64,000 bases of DNA from Pseudooceanicola marinus (GCF_002786295.1 NZ_PGTC01000029.1:188064-252063), one strand, 5' to 3'. Shown: positions 25,045 through 34,352, numbered from the stretch's first letter. Notes: a model not told the origin generated them from the sequence alone. Translations and numbers: made by a program.

Positions 25045-25880
25045 GACCGGCCCTTTCGCGACAGGTGGGGGTTCAGGGCATCGTTGAGCCCCTCGCCGAT
25101 CAGGTTCAGCGCCAGCACCGTCAGCACGATCGCCACCCCCGGGAAGAAGGACAGCCACCAGGCCGAGCGGATCACCGTGCGCGCCGCCCCGATCTGGAAC
25201 CCCCAGGACATGATGTTGGGATCGCCCAGGCCGAGGAAGGACAGCGAGCTTTCCAAAAGGATCGCCGTGGCCACCATCAACGAGGCCATGACGATGATCG
25301 GCGAGACGGTGTTGGGCAGGACCTGACGCACCAGGATCGACAGGTTCGACAGCCCGGCCAGGCGGGCGGCGTCGACATATTCGCGTTTCGTCACCGACAT
25401 CACCTCGGCCCGCACCAGGCGCGCCACCGGCGGCCAGGACACGATGGCGATGGCGATGGTGATCGAGGTCAGCGTGGGTTCCAGGATCGCCACCAGAACG
25501 ATGGCCAGGGCGAAGTTGGGGATCGTCTGAAAGAACTCGGTGAAGCGCATCGCGCCTTCATCGACCCATTTGCCGTAAAAGCCCGCCAGCGCGCCAAGAG
25601 GCACGCCGATCAGCAGCGCCATCAGGGTGGAGACCAGCCCGACCAGCAGCGACACCCGGGCGCCGTAGACCAGCCCGGCCAGCACGTCGCGGCCCAGGGT
25701 ATCGGTGCCAAGCGGCAGCCCGTCGGTGCTGAAGGGCACCAGGAAGGGCCGCTGCACCATGGCCCAGGGCCCGCGCGGATAAAGGACGGGCGCCAGCAGC
25801 GCCACGGCGATCACCGCGATCAGGATCGCCAGCCCCAGAAGGGCGCCGCGGTTCGTGAGGAAGCGTTTCCAGAGTGTCAT
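25041..25880 (-). CDS. ABC transporter permease, DppC type
   Basis: A 279-residue inner-membrane permease with about six helices. The N-terminal helix (GALLGLAILIAVIAVALLAPVLY) is followed by LPLGTDTLGRDVLAGLVYGARVSLLVG, the standard DppC entry sequence. The EAA loop is AEVMSVTKREYVDAARLAGLSN. It starts 2 bases after the DppB-type stop and overlaps the ATPase start. It forms the channel with the DppB-type partner. Confidence 0.92.
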   Translation of the reverse strand: MTLWKRFLTNRGALLGLAILIAVIAVALLAPVLYPRGPWAMVQRPFLVPFSTDGLPLGTDTLGRDVLAGLVYGARVSLLVGLVSTLMALLIGVPLGALAGFYGKWVDEGAMRFTEFFQTIPNFALAIVLVAILEPTLTSITIAIAIVSWPPVARLVRAEVMSVTKREYVDAARLAGLSNLSILVRQVLPNTVSPIIVMASLMVATAILLESSLSFLGLGDPNIMSWGFQIGAARTVIRSAWWLSFFPGVAIVLTVLALNLIGEGLNDALNPHLSRKGRS

Positions 25881-25882
25881 GA

Positions 25883-26860
25883 TTATGCCTTGTGTCCGAT
25901 CCGCGGGTCGATCAGCCGGTAGACCAGGTCCGTCAGGATGTTGAAGACGATGACCATGGCGGCCGAGACGAGGAAGACCCCGAGGATGGTGTTGTAGTCA
26001 CGCGCCGCGAGGCTTTCGAACATCAGCCGGCCGATGCCCGGCCAGGCGAAGACCGTCTCGGTCAGCACCGCGCCCCCGACCAGCTGCCCGGCCTGCAGGC
26101 CGGCCAGGGTGACGACGGGCAGCAACGCGTTGCGCAGGATGTGGCGGCGCCGGATGGTGGCCGGGTTCAGGCCCTTGGCGCGGGCGGTCTTCACGAAGTC
26201 CTGCTGCGCCACCTCCAGCATCGAGGCCCGGGTCATGCGCATGTAGACCGCCATGAAAAACAGCCCCAGCGTCAGCGCCGGCAGGATCAGGTGCTTCAGG
26301 ATGTCCAGCGCCCGCGCCAGCCCGCCGAAACCGCTGCCGACGGTTTCGTAGCCAAAGCCGGGCAGCCAGCCGAGCTGCACCGAGAAGACCAGCACCGCCA
26401 TCAGCGCGGCCCAGTACAAGGGCGTGGCGTAGAACAGCAGCGCCGTGCCGGTGATCAGGGTGTCGGTGAATTTCCCCACCCGTGCCGAGGCCGCGACGCC
26501 AAGCGCCACGCCCGCCACGAGGGAGATCCAGAAGGCCGTCAGCGTCAGGATCAGCGTCGCCGGCAGCCGTTCCAGGATCAGCTCCAGCACCGGCTGGCCC
26601 TGGCGGAAGGAATAGCCCAGGTCGAGGGTGACGATATTGCCGACATAGCGCGCCAGCTGGACGTAGAAGGGCTGATCCAGCCCGAACTGTGCCCGAAGAT
26701 CCGCGATCATCTGTTCGTCCGCCGCGCCCGCTTCGCCCGCCAGCACCGCCGCCGGGTCACCGGGGGCCGCATGGACCAGGAAGAAGTTCAGGATCGCAAT
26801 GGCAAGTAGTGTGATCGCCGCCTTCAGCAGACGCGACAAGATCGCTCCGGCAATGGCCAT
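25883..26860 (-). CDS. ABC transporter permease, DppB type
   Basis: A 325-residue permease with about six helices. The N-terminal LLKAAITLLAIAILNFFLVHAAPGDPA and the EAA loop MLEVAQQDFVKTARAKGLNP are diagnostic of DppB/OppB. It lies between the binding-protein gene and the DppC-type gene in the same operon. The gap to the binding-protein gene (64 bases) contains an imperfect GC-rich hairpin near 26883-26913, a likely stabiliser of the binding-protein message. Confidence 0.92.
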   Translation of the reverse strand: MAIAGAILSRLLKAAITLLAIAILNFFLVHAAPGDPAAVLAGEAGAADEQMIADLRAQFGLDQPFYVQLARYVGNIVTLDLGYSFRQGQPVLELILERLPATLILTLTAFWISLVAGVALGVAASARVGKFTDTLITGTALLFYATPLYWAALMAVLVFSVQLGWLPGFGYETVGSGFGGLARALDILKHLILPALTLGLFFMAVYMRMTRASMLEVAQQDFVKTARAKGLNPATIRRRHILRNALLPVVTLAGLQAGQLVGGAVLTETVFAWPGIGRLMFESLAARDYNTILGVFLVSAAMVIVFNILTDLVYRLIDPRIGHKA

Positions 26861-26924
26861 GGCCAGCCTCCCGTTTGGTCTTGGGGAGAGGCGACGGCAA
26901 CGCCGCCCCTCCCGATATCAGGAT

Positions 26925-28469
26925 TTACTCTTCGATCCAGGCGTCGCGCAGGCCGTCGTTCAGACCGATCCCCGTGGTGATCAGGTTCTTGACGTTGCAG
27001 CGATAGATCGTCGGGAACTCGATTTCGAGCAGCCAGGCGACGGGCACGTCTTCCACGATCTGCTGCTGGATCTCGGTGTAGAGCTCCTGGCGCTTCTCGT
27101 TGTCGGGCTCGACGGCGGCCTGTTCCCAAAGCTTGTCCATTTCGGGGTTCACGTAGCCCTCGACGTTGTTCCAGGGGCTGCCCTTCTGGATCTGGCTCTC
27201 GACGTAGTTGCGCGCCACGCCCAGGGCCGGATCGCCGTACTGGTAGAGATAGGTGAAGGCCATGTCGTAGTCCCAGTTGGCCGTCTTCTCGTTCCAGCCC
27301 GCGACATCGGCGCTGTCGATCTCGACCTCGATGCCGACCTCGCCCAGGTTCTGCTTCACCGCTTCGGCCCAGCGTTGCCAGGTCTCGCCATAGGGCAGCG
27401 GCAGCAGGCGGACGGGGGTGCCGTCATAGCCCATCTCGTCCAGCAGTTCCTTCGCCTTCTCGGGGTCGTAGGGGTACTGCGGCACGTCGTCGGTGTAGAA
27501 GTTGGTCTTCGACGACACGGGGCCCGTGGGCACGGTGCCGAAGCCGTTCCAGACCACGTCCTTCACGAACTCGCGGTCCATGGCGAACATGACGGCCTGG
27601 CGGAACCGCTTGTCGGCGGTCGGCCCTTCGCGGTTGTTCAGCCACATCCAGGCGTGGGGCGCGAAGAATTCCCAGCCCTTGGAGCTGGAGCAGACGTTGT
27701 CCATCTCGGTCAGCCGCGCCACATCCCAGTTTTCCACGGCACCGCCGGGCAGCACGTCGACCTCGCCGGTTTCGAAGGCCACGGCACGCGAAGCCGCATC
27801 GGGCACCACGCGGTAGTAGAGGTCATCGATATGCGGCAGCCCGTCGATGTAGTAGTCCTCGTTTTTCGTCAGGTGGATGTAGCTGCCCTTTTCCCACTCC
27901 ACAAACTCATAGGGACCGGTGCCGATCGGCGTGGCATTCATCTCGTTCGTGGCATAGTCGGTGCCTTCGTAGATGTGCTTGGGCACGATGGGCATGGAGC
28001 CCGCCTCGAAGGCGTTGATGAAGGGGCCGTAGGGTTCCTTCATGTGGATGACGATGGTGTTGGCATCCGGCGCCTCGACGCTTTCCACATGGGAGAAGGC
28101 GCCGCGGAAGCGGGCGTGGTTGTCCTGCAGGAACTTGGTGGAGAAGATCACGTCCTCCGACGAGAAGGGCTCTCCGTCATGCCAGGATACGCCTTCGTTG
28201 AGGATGAAGGTATAGGTCATCCCGTCTTCCGAGATGCTCCATTCCTTCGCCAGCGAGGGCTGCGGCTCCAGGTCGGTGTTGTAGCGCAGCAGGCCTTCGT
28301 AGATCTGGCCGGCCACCATCTGGGTCGGCGCGTTCTGCACCAGGCCCAGCATCAGGCTGGGGGGCTCCGGCTGTACGATCAGGTCAAGCCGTCCGCCGTC
28401 CTGTTGCGCCACAGCGCCGGTCGCCATGGTGGCGGCGACGAGGAAAGTCGTTGCCTTCAGAAGTTTCAT
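26925..28469 (-). CDS. Extracellular solute-binding protein, family 5 (peptide/nickel/opine type)
   Basis: A 514-residue exported binding protein. The signal peptide is MKLLKATTFLVAATMATGAVAQ. Family 5 landmarks are LIVQPEPPSLMLGL, NTDLEPQPSLAKEWSISEDGMTYTF, GVSWHDGEPFSSEDV and PIGTGPYEFVEWEKGSYIHL. Dpp/Opp-family binding proteins also carry opines, glycosides and other solutes, so peptide specificity is not assured; the aldolase and reductase in the operon suggest a sugar-like or hydroxyacid-containing ligand. The start at 28469 follows CAGGGAAAACCAAG. Confidence 0.9.
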   Translation of the reverse strand: MKLLKATTFLVAATMATGAVAQQDGGRLDLIVQPEPPSLMLGLVQNAPTQMVAGQIYEGLLRYNTDLEPQPSLAKEWSISEDGMTYTFILNEGVSWHDGEPFSSEDVIFSTKFLQDNHARFRGAFSHVESVEAPDANTIVIHMKEPYGPFINAFEAGSMPIVPKHIYEGTDYATNEMNATPIGTGPYEFVEWEKGSYIHLTKNEDYYIDGLPHIDDLYYRVVPDAASRAVAFETGEVDVLPGGAVENWDVARLTEMDNVCSSSKGWEFFAPHAWMWLNNREGPTADKRFRQAVMFAMDREFVKDVVWNGFGTVPTGPVSSKTNFYTDDVPQYPYDPEKAKELLDEMGYDGTPVRLLPLPYGETWQRWAEAVKQNLGEVGIEVEIDSADVAGWNEKTANWDYDMAFTYLYQYGDPALGVARNYVESQIQKGSPWNNVEGYVNPEMDKLWEQAAVEPDNEKRQELYTEIQQQIVEDVPVAWLLEIEFPTIYRCNVKNLITTGIGLNDGLRDAWIEE

Positions 28470-28530
28470 CTTGGTTTTCCCTGTTGGTTTGGGGTTAGTC
28501 GGACCCGGTTTGCCGGGCCTCGGTTTGAAT

Positions 28531-29355
28531 TCAGGCGATGTAACCGGGGGCCTCCCGGTCCAGAAGCCGCAGGATCGACGCCCATTCGGGGTCCTGCCCC
28601 GAGGCCTCGATCTTGTCGTAGGCGCGGGCGTATTGCCCGGCCGTGTGGGCCGCGACCTCATCGGACAGCGGATCGGGCGTCAGCCCCATCGAAAGCGCCG
28701 CCACCTGGGCCTTGCACGACCGTTCCAGGTTCAGCGCCAGCTTCACCGCTTCGGCCACGGACCGGCCACAGACCAGCGTGCCGTGGTTGCGCAGCATCAG
28801 AACGTTGAGGCGGCCCAGGTCAGCTATGATGCGCTGCCGTTCTTCCAGGTTCAGCGCGATCCCCTCGTAATCGTGGTAGGCGATGGCGTCGTGGAACTGT
28901 GCCGACCACTGGTTCAGCGACATCAGCCCCTCGCGGACCGAACTGACGGCGACGCCTGCCACCGTGTGGGTATGCAGCACGCAGGCCGCATCGTGGCGTG
29001 CCATGTGGACGGCGGAATGGATGGTGAAGCCGGCGGCATTCACCCCGTGGCCATAGGGATCGTCGAGGATCGCGCCCTCTTCGTCCACCGTCACCAGGTT
29101 GCTGGCCGTCACCTCGTCGAACATCAGGCCGAAGGGGTTCAGCAGGAACCGTTTCTGTCCCTCGGGCCCGTCGGGCAGGCGGGCGGAAATATGGGTGTAG
29201 ATCCCGTCGTCCATCCCCTTCAGCGCGATCACCCGATAGGCGGCGGCCAGATCGCGACGGATCTCGGCCTCGGTCTTCGGGCTCTGCGCGGCGGAGGGCT
29301 CCCCTCCCCCGAGCGACATGGATTCTTCGGGCATCGGCCTGGAAGGCGTGGTCAT
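28531..29355 (-). CDS. Class II aldolase/adducin-domain protein
   Basis: A 274-residue protein with a class II aldolase (AraD/FucA) fold. Zinc ligands are visible in VLHTHTVAGVAV (H-x-H) and in LMLRNHGTLVCG. SARLPDG and LNPFGLMFDEVTASNL fit the substrate pocket strands. The first 30 residues are Pro/Ser/Gly-rich and probably disordered; an internal ATG (MSLGGGEPS) is a possible shorter start. The family cleaves or epimerises phosphorylated sugars, or decarboxylates sugar acids. It heads the ABC operon on the minus strand, opposite a GntR regulator, with a likely operator between them. Confidence 0.87.
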   Translation of the reverse strand: MTTPSRPMPEESMSLGGGEPSAAQSPKTEAEIRRDLAAAYRVIALKGMDDGIYTHISARLPDGPEGQKRFLLNPFGLMFDEVTASNLVTVDEEGAILDDPYGHGVNAAGFTIHSAVHMARHDAACVLHTHTVAGVAVSSVREGLMSLNQWSAQFHDAIAYHDYEGIALNLEERQRIIADLGRLNVLMLRNHGTLVCGRSVAEAVKLALNLERSCKAQVAALSMGLTPDPLSDEVAAHTAGQYARAYDKIEASGQDPEWASILRLLDREAPGYIA

Positions 29356-29436
29356 GGGCGGCTCTGCCTTTCGGATCAGCTTCGGATCGTCCGTTCTCGT
29401 AAAAGAGATTGCCTGACGGCGCTTGAGTCAAGAAGA

Positions 29437-29453
29437 TTGTCGACAGCCGACAA
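29437..29453. promoter_or_regulatory. Inverted repeat between the aldolase operon and its GntR regulator
   Basis: TTGTCG-ACAGC-CGACAA is a perfect 6-bp-arm inverted repeat in the 144-base divergent region, containing the palindrome TGTCGACA. Its placement and TTGT/ACAA ends suit an FCD-type GntR operator controlling both directions. Confidence 0.55.
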
Positions 29454-29499
29454 AACGACAGATAGTCAGGTCCTGAGATGATTGAGATTTGGACGCCGC

Positions 29500-30216
29500 A
29501 TGACCCGGGACACCAGCGCCGTGACTGAGGCCTACCCGTTCCTGCCCCTCAGCCGGGATGGCTTGGTCGACCGGGTCGCCCATTCGCTGGTCAATGCCAT
29601 CCTGTCGGGCGCGATCCGCCCGGGCGAACGGCTGGCCGAATCCCAGATCGCCCGCCAGATGGACCTGTCGCGCGCCCCCGTTCGCGAGGCGCTGCGCCTG
29701 CTGGAAAGCTCGGGTCTGGTGGAATACCGCGCCAACCGCGGCTTCTTCGTCCACGTGATTTCAGCCACCTCGATCCGAGAGCTTTACGAGCTGCGCATCG
29801 TGATCGAGACGGCCGCCGTACGCGCCCTGACGGAGACGAACCCGGGCGCCCTGCCCGGCCTGCGCGCCCAGATGGCCGAACTGCACCGGCTGGCCGACGA
29901 AGGCGCCGAGATGATGGCCCATGTCTCGGCCGACATGCAGTTCCACCGGCTGATCTGCGAAGGCTCCGGCAACCGGCGCTTCCTGCAGGTCTTCGACCAG
30001 ATTTCCAATGAGACGAAGCTGGGCCTGCTGGTGATCGGGCGTCTTTACGACGACGCGCACCGCATGGCCGAAACGCATGAGCCAATCATCGCGGCCATTG
30101 CCGCGGGCGATGCGGAGGCCGCCGCCGCCGCCATCGCCTATCACATCGGCGTCGCCAAGGATCTGGTGACGGCCCATATCGAAGCCCAGCAAAATCAGGA
30201 GGCCGGCAGGACATGA
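29500..30216 (+). CDS. GntR-family regulator, FCD subfamily
   Basis: A 238-residue regulator. The winged HTH is LAESQIARQMDLSRAPVREALRLLESSGLV. The FCD domain has the conserved IRELYELRIVIETAAVRAL start and probable metal ligands in DMQFHRLI and in ETHEPIIAAI. The ATG at 29500 is chosen; a TTG 18 bases upstream is possible. Its stop overlaps the start of the deacetylase-like gene as ATGA, tying regulation to that enzyme. It likely represses the divergent aldolase-ABC operon and itself in the absence of ligand. Confidence 0.88.
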   Translation: MTRDTSAVTEAYPFLPLSRDGLVDRVAHSLVNAILSGAIRPGERLAESQIARQMDLSRAPVREALRLLESSGLVEYRANRGFFVHVISATSIRELYELRIVIETAAVRALTETNPGALPGLRAQMAELHRLADEGAEMMAHVSADMQFHRLICEGSGNRRFLQVFDQISNETKLGLLVIGRLYDDAHRMAETHEPIIAAIAAGDAEAAAAAIAYHIGVAKDLVTAHIEAQQNQEAGRT

Positions 30217-31247
30217 AATGCTATTACGCCAAGGCGACCGAGGCCCATGACCCGGTCTTCCGCATCTCCCTGGGCCGCATCGCCCGCAACGCCGAACAGG
30301 CCGAACGCGCGCGCCTTCTGCTGGCCGGGCTGGATCAGCTGGACCTGCCGGTGACCGAACCGGACCCCGCCCCGCGCGAGATCCTGGAGACAGTGCACAC
30401 CAGGGAGCTCCTGAGCTTCCTCGAAACCGGCTGGGCCGAGTGGCAAACCCTGCCCGACGCCGGGCCGGAGGTGGTGCCCAATGTGCATGCGCTGAACAAG
30501 GAACGCACCTACCCCAAGCACATCATCGGCCGCGCCGGCTGGCACATGGGCGACACCTCCGCCCCGCTGGCCGAGCACAGCTGGGAGGCCACCCTGGGGG
30601 CCGTGGCCGCCGCCCATGCGGCCGCACGCGCCGTGCTGGAGGGCGACCGCAGCGCCTATGCGCTCTGCCGTCCGCCGGGGCACCACAGCTCCGCCGAGGT
30701 GGTGGCGGGGCACTGCATGCTGAACTGCGCCGCGGTGGCCGCCGAAACGCTGAAGACGCGGCACGAACGCGTCGCAGTGCTGGACATCGACGTGCACCAC
30801 GGCAACGGCACCCAGGACATCTTCTATGAACGTGACGACGTGCTCTTCGTCTCCGTCCACGCCACACCGGAAACCTACTACCCCTTCTTCGTGGGGTACG
30901 CCCATGAAACCGGCGCGGGTGCGGGCGACGGGTTCAACCTGAACATCCCGCTGGCGCAAAGCACCGGCGACGACGGCTGGTGCGCGGCGCTGGAAACGGC
31001 GCTGGCGCGGGTGGCGGAGTTCGCGCCCGATGCGCTGGTCCTCAGCCTCGGCCTAGATGCCCATGAAAACGACCCGCTGAAGGGGCTTAAAGTGACCTTC
31101 GACGGCTTCACCCGCGCGGGCCGGATGATCGCCGATGCTGGGCTACCGACGGTTCTGGTGCAAGAAGGCGGCTACCTGTCGCCCGACCTGACCACCTCCC
31201 TCGTGGCCTTCATGAGCGGCTACATGGGACGCGACGCTGCGGCCTGA
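30213..31247 (+). CDS. Histone-deacetylase-family enzyme, acetylpolyamine amidohydrolase-like
   Basis: A 344-residue zinc amidohydrolase of the HDAC/arginase superfamily. Catalytic histidines are H157-H158 in PGHHSS. Zinc ligands are D193 and H195 in DIDVHHGNGT and D282 in LGLDAHENDP. QEGGY follows near the C-terminus. Length and ligand spacing match the Mycoplana acetylpolyamine amidohydrolase closely, which deacetylates N-acetylputrescine and relatives. No signal peptide is seen, so it is cytoplasmic. It is translationally coupled to the GntR gene and sits opposite the ABC operon, suggesting it deacetylates the imported compound. Confidence 0.88.
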   Translation: MKCYYAKATEAHDPVFRISLGRIARNAEQAERARLLLAGLDQLDLPVTEPDPAPREILETVHTRELLSFLETGWAEWQTLPDAGPEVVPNVHALNKERTYPKHIIGRAGWHMGDTSAPLAEHSWEATLGAVAAAHAAARAVLEGDRSAYALCRPPGHHSSAEVVAGHCMLNCAAVAAETLKTRHERVAVLDIDVHHGNGTQDIFYERDDVLFVSVHATPETYYPFFVGYAHETGAGAGDGFNLNIPLAQSTGDDGWCAALETALARVAEFAPDALVLSLGLDAHENDPLKGLKVTFDGFTRAGRMIADAGLPTVLVQEGGYLSPDLTTSLVAFMSGYMGRDAAA

Positions 31248-31268
31248 GCCAGCCCCCATCCACGCAAG

Positions 31269-31303
31269 AGGCGCCGCCGACAGCCCGTCGACGGCGCCTT
31301 TTT
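31269..31303 (+). terminator. Intrinsic terminator after the deacetylase-like gene
   Basis: AGGCGCCG (31269-31276) pairs with CGGCGCCT (31292-31299), followed by a run of five T. It lies 22 bases after the stop and separates two convergent genes. Confidence 0.85.
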
Positions 31304-31322
31304 CATACGCAAGGTCAGTTGC

Positions 31323-31823
31323 TCAGCCCGCCAGCTGCATGGCCACGGCACAGGCGGCCAGGGCCGGCAAACGCAGCGTGTCGTGGATCTGCGCCACGCG
31401 CTCGGCCGTGTAGTAGCCTTCCTCGTGCAGGATGTTCATCGTGGCGATGACCTTGCCGCCCATGATGATCGGCAGGTTCACAACCGACCCGCAGCCCAGC
31501 TTGCCGATCAGCTCGGCATCCGGAAAGACCGTGTCGATGTCGGCCAGGGTGTTGGACACGAAGGCCTCCTGCCGGGTCAGCACCTGGTCGAACCAGCGGT
31601 TCATCTCGATCGGTTTCTCACCCGAGGTCGGGTAGTTCTCGGCGTCATCAGTATAGGCGCGCCGCGCCACCATCGCCTCGGTATCCGAGGTCATCACGGT
31701 GAACAGCTTCGCCCCCACCGTGGCCTTGGTCAGACGGCACAGCGCATCGAAGGCCGCCTCTTCGGTGGCGGCGCCGGTCAGTTCGGCGGTGAAGGCGTCA
31801 AGCGCCCGGGTCGTGTCAGTCAT
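31323..31823 (-). CDS. GAF-domain protein
   Basis: The 166-residue protein is essentially one GAF domain: an N-terminal helix (ALDAFTAELTGAATEEAAFDALC), strands around AKLFTVMTSDTE and GSVVNLPIIMGGKVIATMNIL, and a C-terminal helix. No output domain is attached, so it may be a free-standing ligand-binding or enzyme subunit. It starts 8 bases after the ABC ATPase stop and is the last gene of the second peptide-type ABC operon. Its role there is unknown. Confidence 0.83.
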   Translation of the reverse strand: MTDTTRALDAFTAELTGAATEEAAFDALCRLTKATVGAKLFTVMTSDTEAMVARRAYTDDAENYPTSGEKPIEMNRWFDQVLTRQEAFVSNTLADIDTVFPDAELIGKLGCGSVVNLPIIMGGKVIATMNILHEEGYYTAERVAQIHDTLRLPALAACAVAMQLAG

Positions 31824-31831
31824 GGAAGTCC

Positions 31832-32608
31832 TCAGGTGTCGGATGCGGCCAGCGGCGCGGGCGCATCAGGGTTGCCGCCAGATGCGGCATACAGGTCGCG
31901 CGTGTAGGGGTCGGCGAAGCTGCCGTCGTACAGCGCGGTCTTGGGGGCGATCTCGACGATGCGGCCCTTGTTCATCACCGCCATGCGATCGCACATGAAG
32001 CTGACCACGGGCAGGTTGTGGGTGACCATCAGGTAGGTCAGCCCCTGCTCGCGGCGCAGGCGTTTCAGCAGGTTCAGGATCTCCGCCTGCACCGACACGT
32101 CCAGCGCCGAGGTCGGCTCATCCAGCAGCATTACTTTCGGCTCCAGCATAAGGGCGCGGGCGATGGCCACGCGCTGACGCTGCCCGCCCGAAAGCTGGTG
32201 CGGAAAGCGGAAACGGAAGCGCCGGTCGAGGCCCACGGCCGCCAGCATCTCGATCACCTTCGCGCTGCGGTTGCCGATGCCGTGGATGGCCAGCGGTTCG
32301 GACAGCACGGTGTCGATCGTCTTGCGCGGGTGGAGCGAGGCATAGGGATCCTGGAAGACCATCTGGCAGGTCTCGGAAAAGGCCCGGTCGGGGCCGTGTC
32401 CGCGCGGCTTGCCCAGGACCGAGATCGCCCCGGTCCACTGCGGCGCCAGTCCCGCGATGGCCTTCAGCACCGTCGACTTGCCCGACCCGCTTTCGCCCAC
32501 CAGGGCAAAGCTTTCGCCCTCGGCCACGTCGAAGGTCACGTCACGGACGACCTTGGTGTCGCCGTAGGAAATATCCACGTCCTTGAGGGAAATCGCCGGC
32601 GCGGTCAT
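31832..32608 (-). CDS. ABC transporter ATPase, DppF/OppF type
   Basis: A 258-residue ATPase with Walker [17 protein letters not shown], signature [16 protein letters not shown] and Walker B VMLLDEPTSALDV. The short C-terminal extension (GSFADPYTRDLYAAS) is typical of this group. It overlaps the stop of the preceding DppD-type ATPase by 4 bases. It forms the nucleotide-binding heterodimer with that protein. Confidence 0.92.
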   Translation of the reverse strand: MTAPAISLKDVDISYGDTKVVRDVTFDVAEGESFALVGESGSGKSTVLKAIAGLAPQWTGAISVLGKPRGHGPDRAFSETCQMVFQDPYASLHPRKTIDTVLSEPLAIHGIGNRSAKVIEMLAAVGLDRRFRFRFPHQLSGGQRQRVAIARALMLEPKVMLLDEPTSALDVSVQAEILNLLKRLRREQGLTYLMVTHNLPVVSFMCDRMAVMNKGRIVEIAPKTALYDGSFADPYTRDLYAASGGNPDAPAPLAASDT

Positions 32609-33453
32609 GTGCTTTCTCCTGCGGTACGGTCGAGGACGGGCAACTCGTCCCGGGTTTCCTGCATCCGGGGCTGCGCCGCCAGCAGACCCTGGGTGTAGGG
32701 GTGCTGCGCCTTGTGCAGATCGGCGGCGGCGCAGCTTTCGACGACGCGGCCGGCGTTCATCACCAGGATGCGGTCGCAGTAGCGCGCCACCAGGTTCAGG
32801 TCGTGGGAGATCAGGATCAGCCCCATGCCGTTGCCGGTGACCAGTTCCTCGATCAGGTCCAGCACCTGGGCCTGGACCGAGACATCCAGCGCCGAGGTCG
32901 GCTCATCCGCGATCAAGAGCTGCGGGCGGGGGATCAGCATCATGGCGATCATCACCCGCTGGCCCATGCCGCCCGACACCTCATGCGGGTACATCTGCGC
33001 CACCCGTTCGGGATCGTTGATGCGCACCGAGGTCAGCATCTCGATCACCCGGGCCTGCAGGTCGCGGCGCGGCAGGCGTTCATGCACCTTCAGCGCCTCG
33101 GCGATCTGTTCGCCGATGGTCATCACCGGGTTCAGGGAGAACTTCGGATCCTGCATGATCATCGAGATCCGCGCGCCCCGGATGCCGCGCATCTGCCGCG
33201 CGCTCTGGGCCGCCAGCTCCAGCCCGTCGAAGCGCAGAACATCCGCCGTCTGGCGGCCCGGGGTGCGGATCAGGCGCAGGATGGCGCGGCCGGTCATCGA
33301 CTTGCCCGAGCCGCTTTCGCCGACGATGCCCAGACGTTCCTCGCGACCCAGGGTGAAGGAGAGGCCTTTCACCACCTCTACCGGCCCCGTCGGCGTGGCG
33401 AAGCTGACGCGGAGGTTCTCGACCTCCAGCAATGGTGCCTGTTGATCGCTCAT
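32605..33453 (-). CDS. ABC transporter ATPase, DppD/OppD type
   Basis: A 282-residue ATPase: Walker [16 protein letters not shown], signature EVSGGMGQRVMIAMML (a glycine-methionine variant of SGGQRQR), Walker [14 protein letters not shown], and a C-terminal HPYTQGLLAAQP segment. The start at 33453 overlaps the permease stop as ATGA, so longer in-frame starts inside the permease gene are not used. The LSGGQ-loop variant is unusual but the core glycine pair is kept. Confidence 0.92.
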   Translation of the reverse strand: MSDQQAPLLEVENLRVSFATPTGPVEVVKGLSFTLGREERLGIVGESGSGKSMTGRAILRLIRTPGRQTADVLRFDGLELAAQSARQMRGIRGARISMIMQDPKFSLNPVMTIGEQIAEALKVHERLPRRDLQARVIEMLTSVRINDPERVAQMYPHEVSGGMGQRVMIAMMLIPRPQLLIADEPTSALDVSVQAQVLDLIEELVTGNGMGLILISHDLNLVARYCDRILVMNAGRVVESCAAADLHKAQHPYTQGLLAAQPRMQETRDELPVLDRTAGEST

Positions 33454-34352
33454 TTCGCGCCCCCCTGTTTCGGATCCAACACGTCGCGCAGCCCGTCGCC
33501 CAGGAAGCAGAAGCCCAGAGAGACGAGGATGATGGCAAAGCCCGGCATGGTGGCAACCCACCACTGGTCCAGGATGAAGGTCCGCCCGCGCGAGATCATC
33601 GCGCCCCATTCCGGCAAGGGCGGCTGCGCGCCGAGGCCGAGGAAGCCGAGGCCGGCGGCGGTCAGGATGATGCCCGCCATGTCCAGCGTGACCCGCACGA
33701 TCATCGACGAGGTGCAGAGCGGCAGCACGTGGCGGAAGATGATCCGCCCGTGCGAACCGCCGACCAGACGCACCGCCTGGATGTACTCGGCATTGCGGAA
33801 GGTCAGGGTTTCGGCCCGCGCGATCCGCGCATAGGCGGGCCAGGCTGTGATCGCGATGGCAATGATCGCGTTCTCGATCCCCGGCCCCAGGGCGGCCACG
33901 AAGGCCAGCGCCAGGATCAGCTTCGGCAGCGACAGGAAGACATCGGTCAGCCCCATCAGGATGCGGTCGACCCAGCCACCGAAATAGCCCGCCACGGCGC
34001 CGATGATCAGGCCGAGGGGCGCCGAGATCACCGCCACCAGCGCCACGATCATCAGCGTGATGCGCGAGCCGTAGACGACCCGGCTGAAGATGTCGCGGCC
34101 CAGCTCATCAGTGCCCATCCAGTGATCGGCCGAAGGCGGCAGCAGGCGCGCCTGCAGGTTCTGACCCACGGGGCTTTCCGGCGCGATCCAGGGGGCGAAC
34201 AGGGCCGTCGCCAGCAGCAGGAGGATGATGACCATCCCCGCCACCGCCAGCGGATTGCGCATCAGCGCGGTGAACATGCGCCAGGCGCGGCCCAGGTTGG
34301 CCTGGGTCAGCGTGGCGGGACTGTCGTCCAGAAGCCAGTCACGGGTGCTCAT
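33450..34352 (-). CDS. ABC transporter permease, DppC type (second system)
   Basis: A 300-residue permease with six helices. MRNPLAVAGMVIILLLLATALFAPWIAP and HWMGTDELGRDIFSRVVYGSRITL are the standard DppC N-terminal features, and the EAA loop is RAETLTFRNAEYIQAVRLVGGSH. The start overlaps the DppB-type stop by one base (TGATG), and it overlaps the next ATPase by 4 bases, so the operon is tightly packed. Confidence 0.92.
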   Translation of the reverse strand: MSTRDWLLDDSPATLTQANLGRAWRMFTALMRNPLAVAGMVIILLLLATALFAPWIAPESPVGQNLQARLLPPSADHWMGTDELGRDIFSRVVYGSRITLMIVALVAVISAPLGLIIGAVAGYFGGWVDRILMGLTDVFLSLPKLILALAFVAALGPGIENAIIAIAITAWPAYARIARAETLTFRNAEYIQAVRLVGGSHGRIIFRHVLPLCTSSMIVRVTLDMAGIILTAAGLGFLGLGAQPPLPEWGAMISRGRTFILDQWWVATMPGFAIILVSLGFCFLGDGLRDVLDPKQGGAK

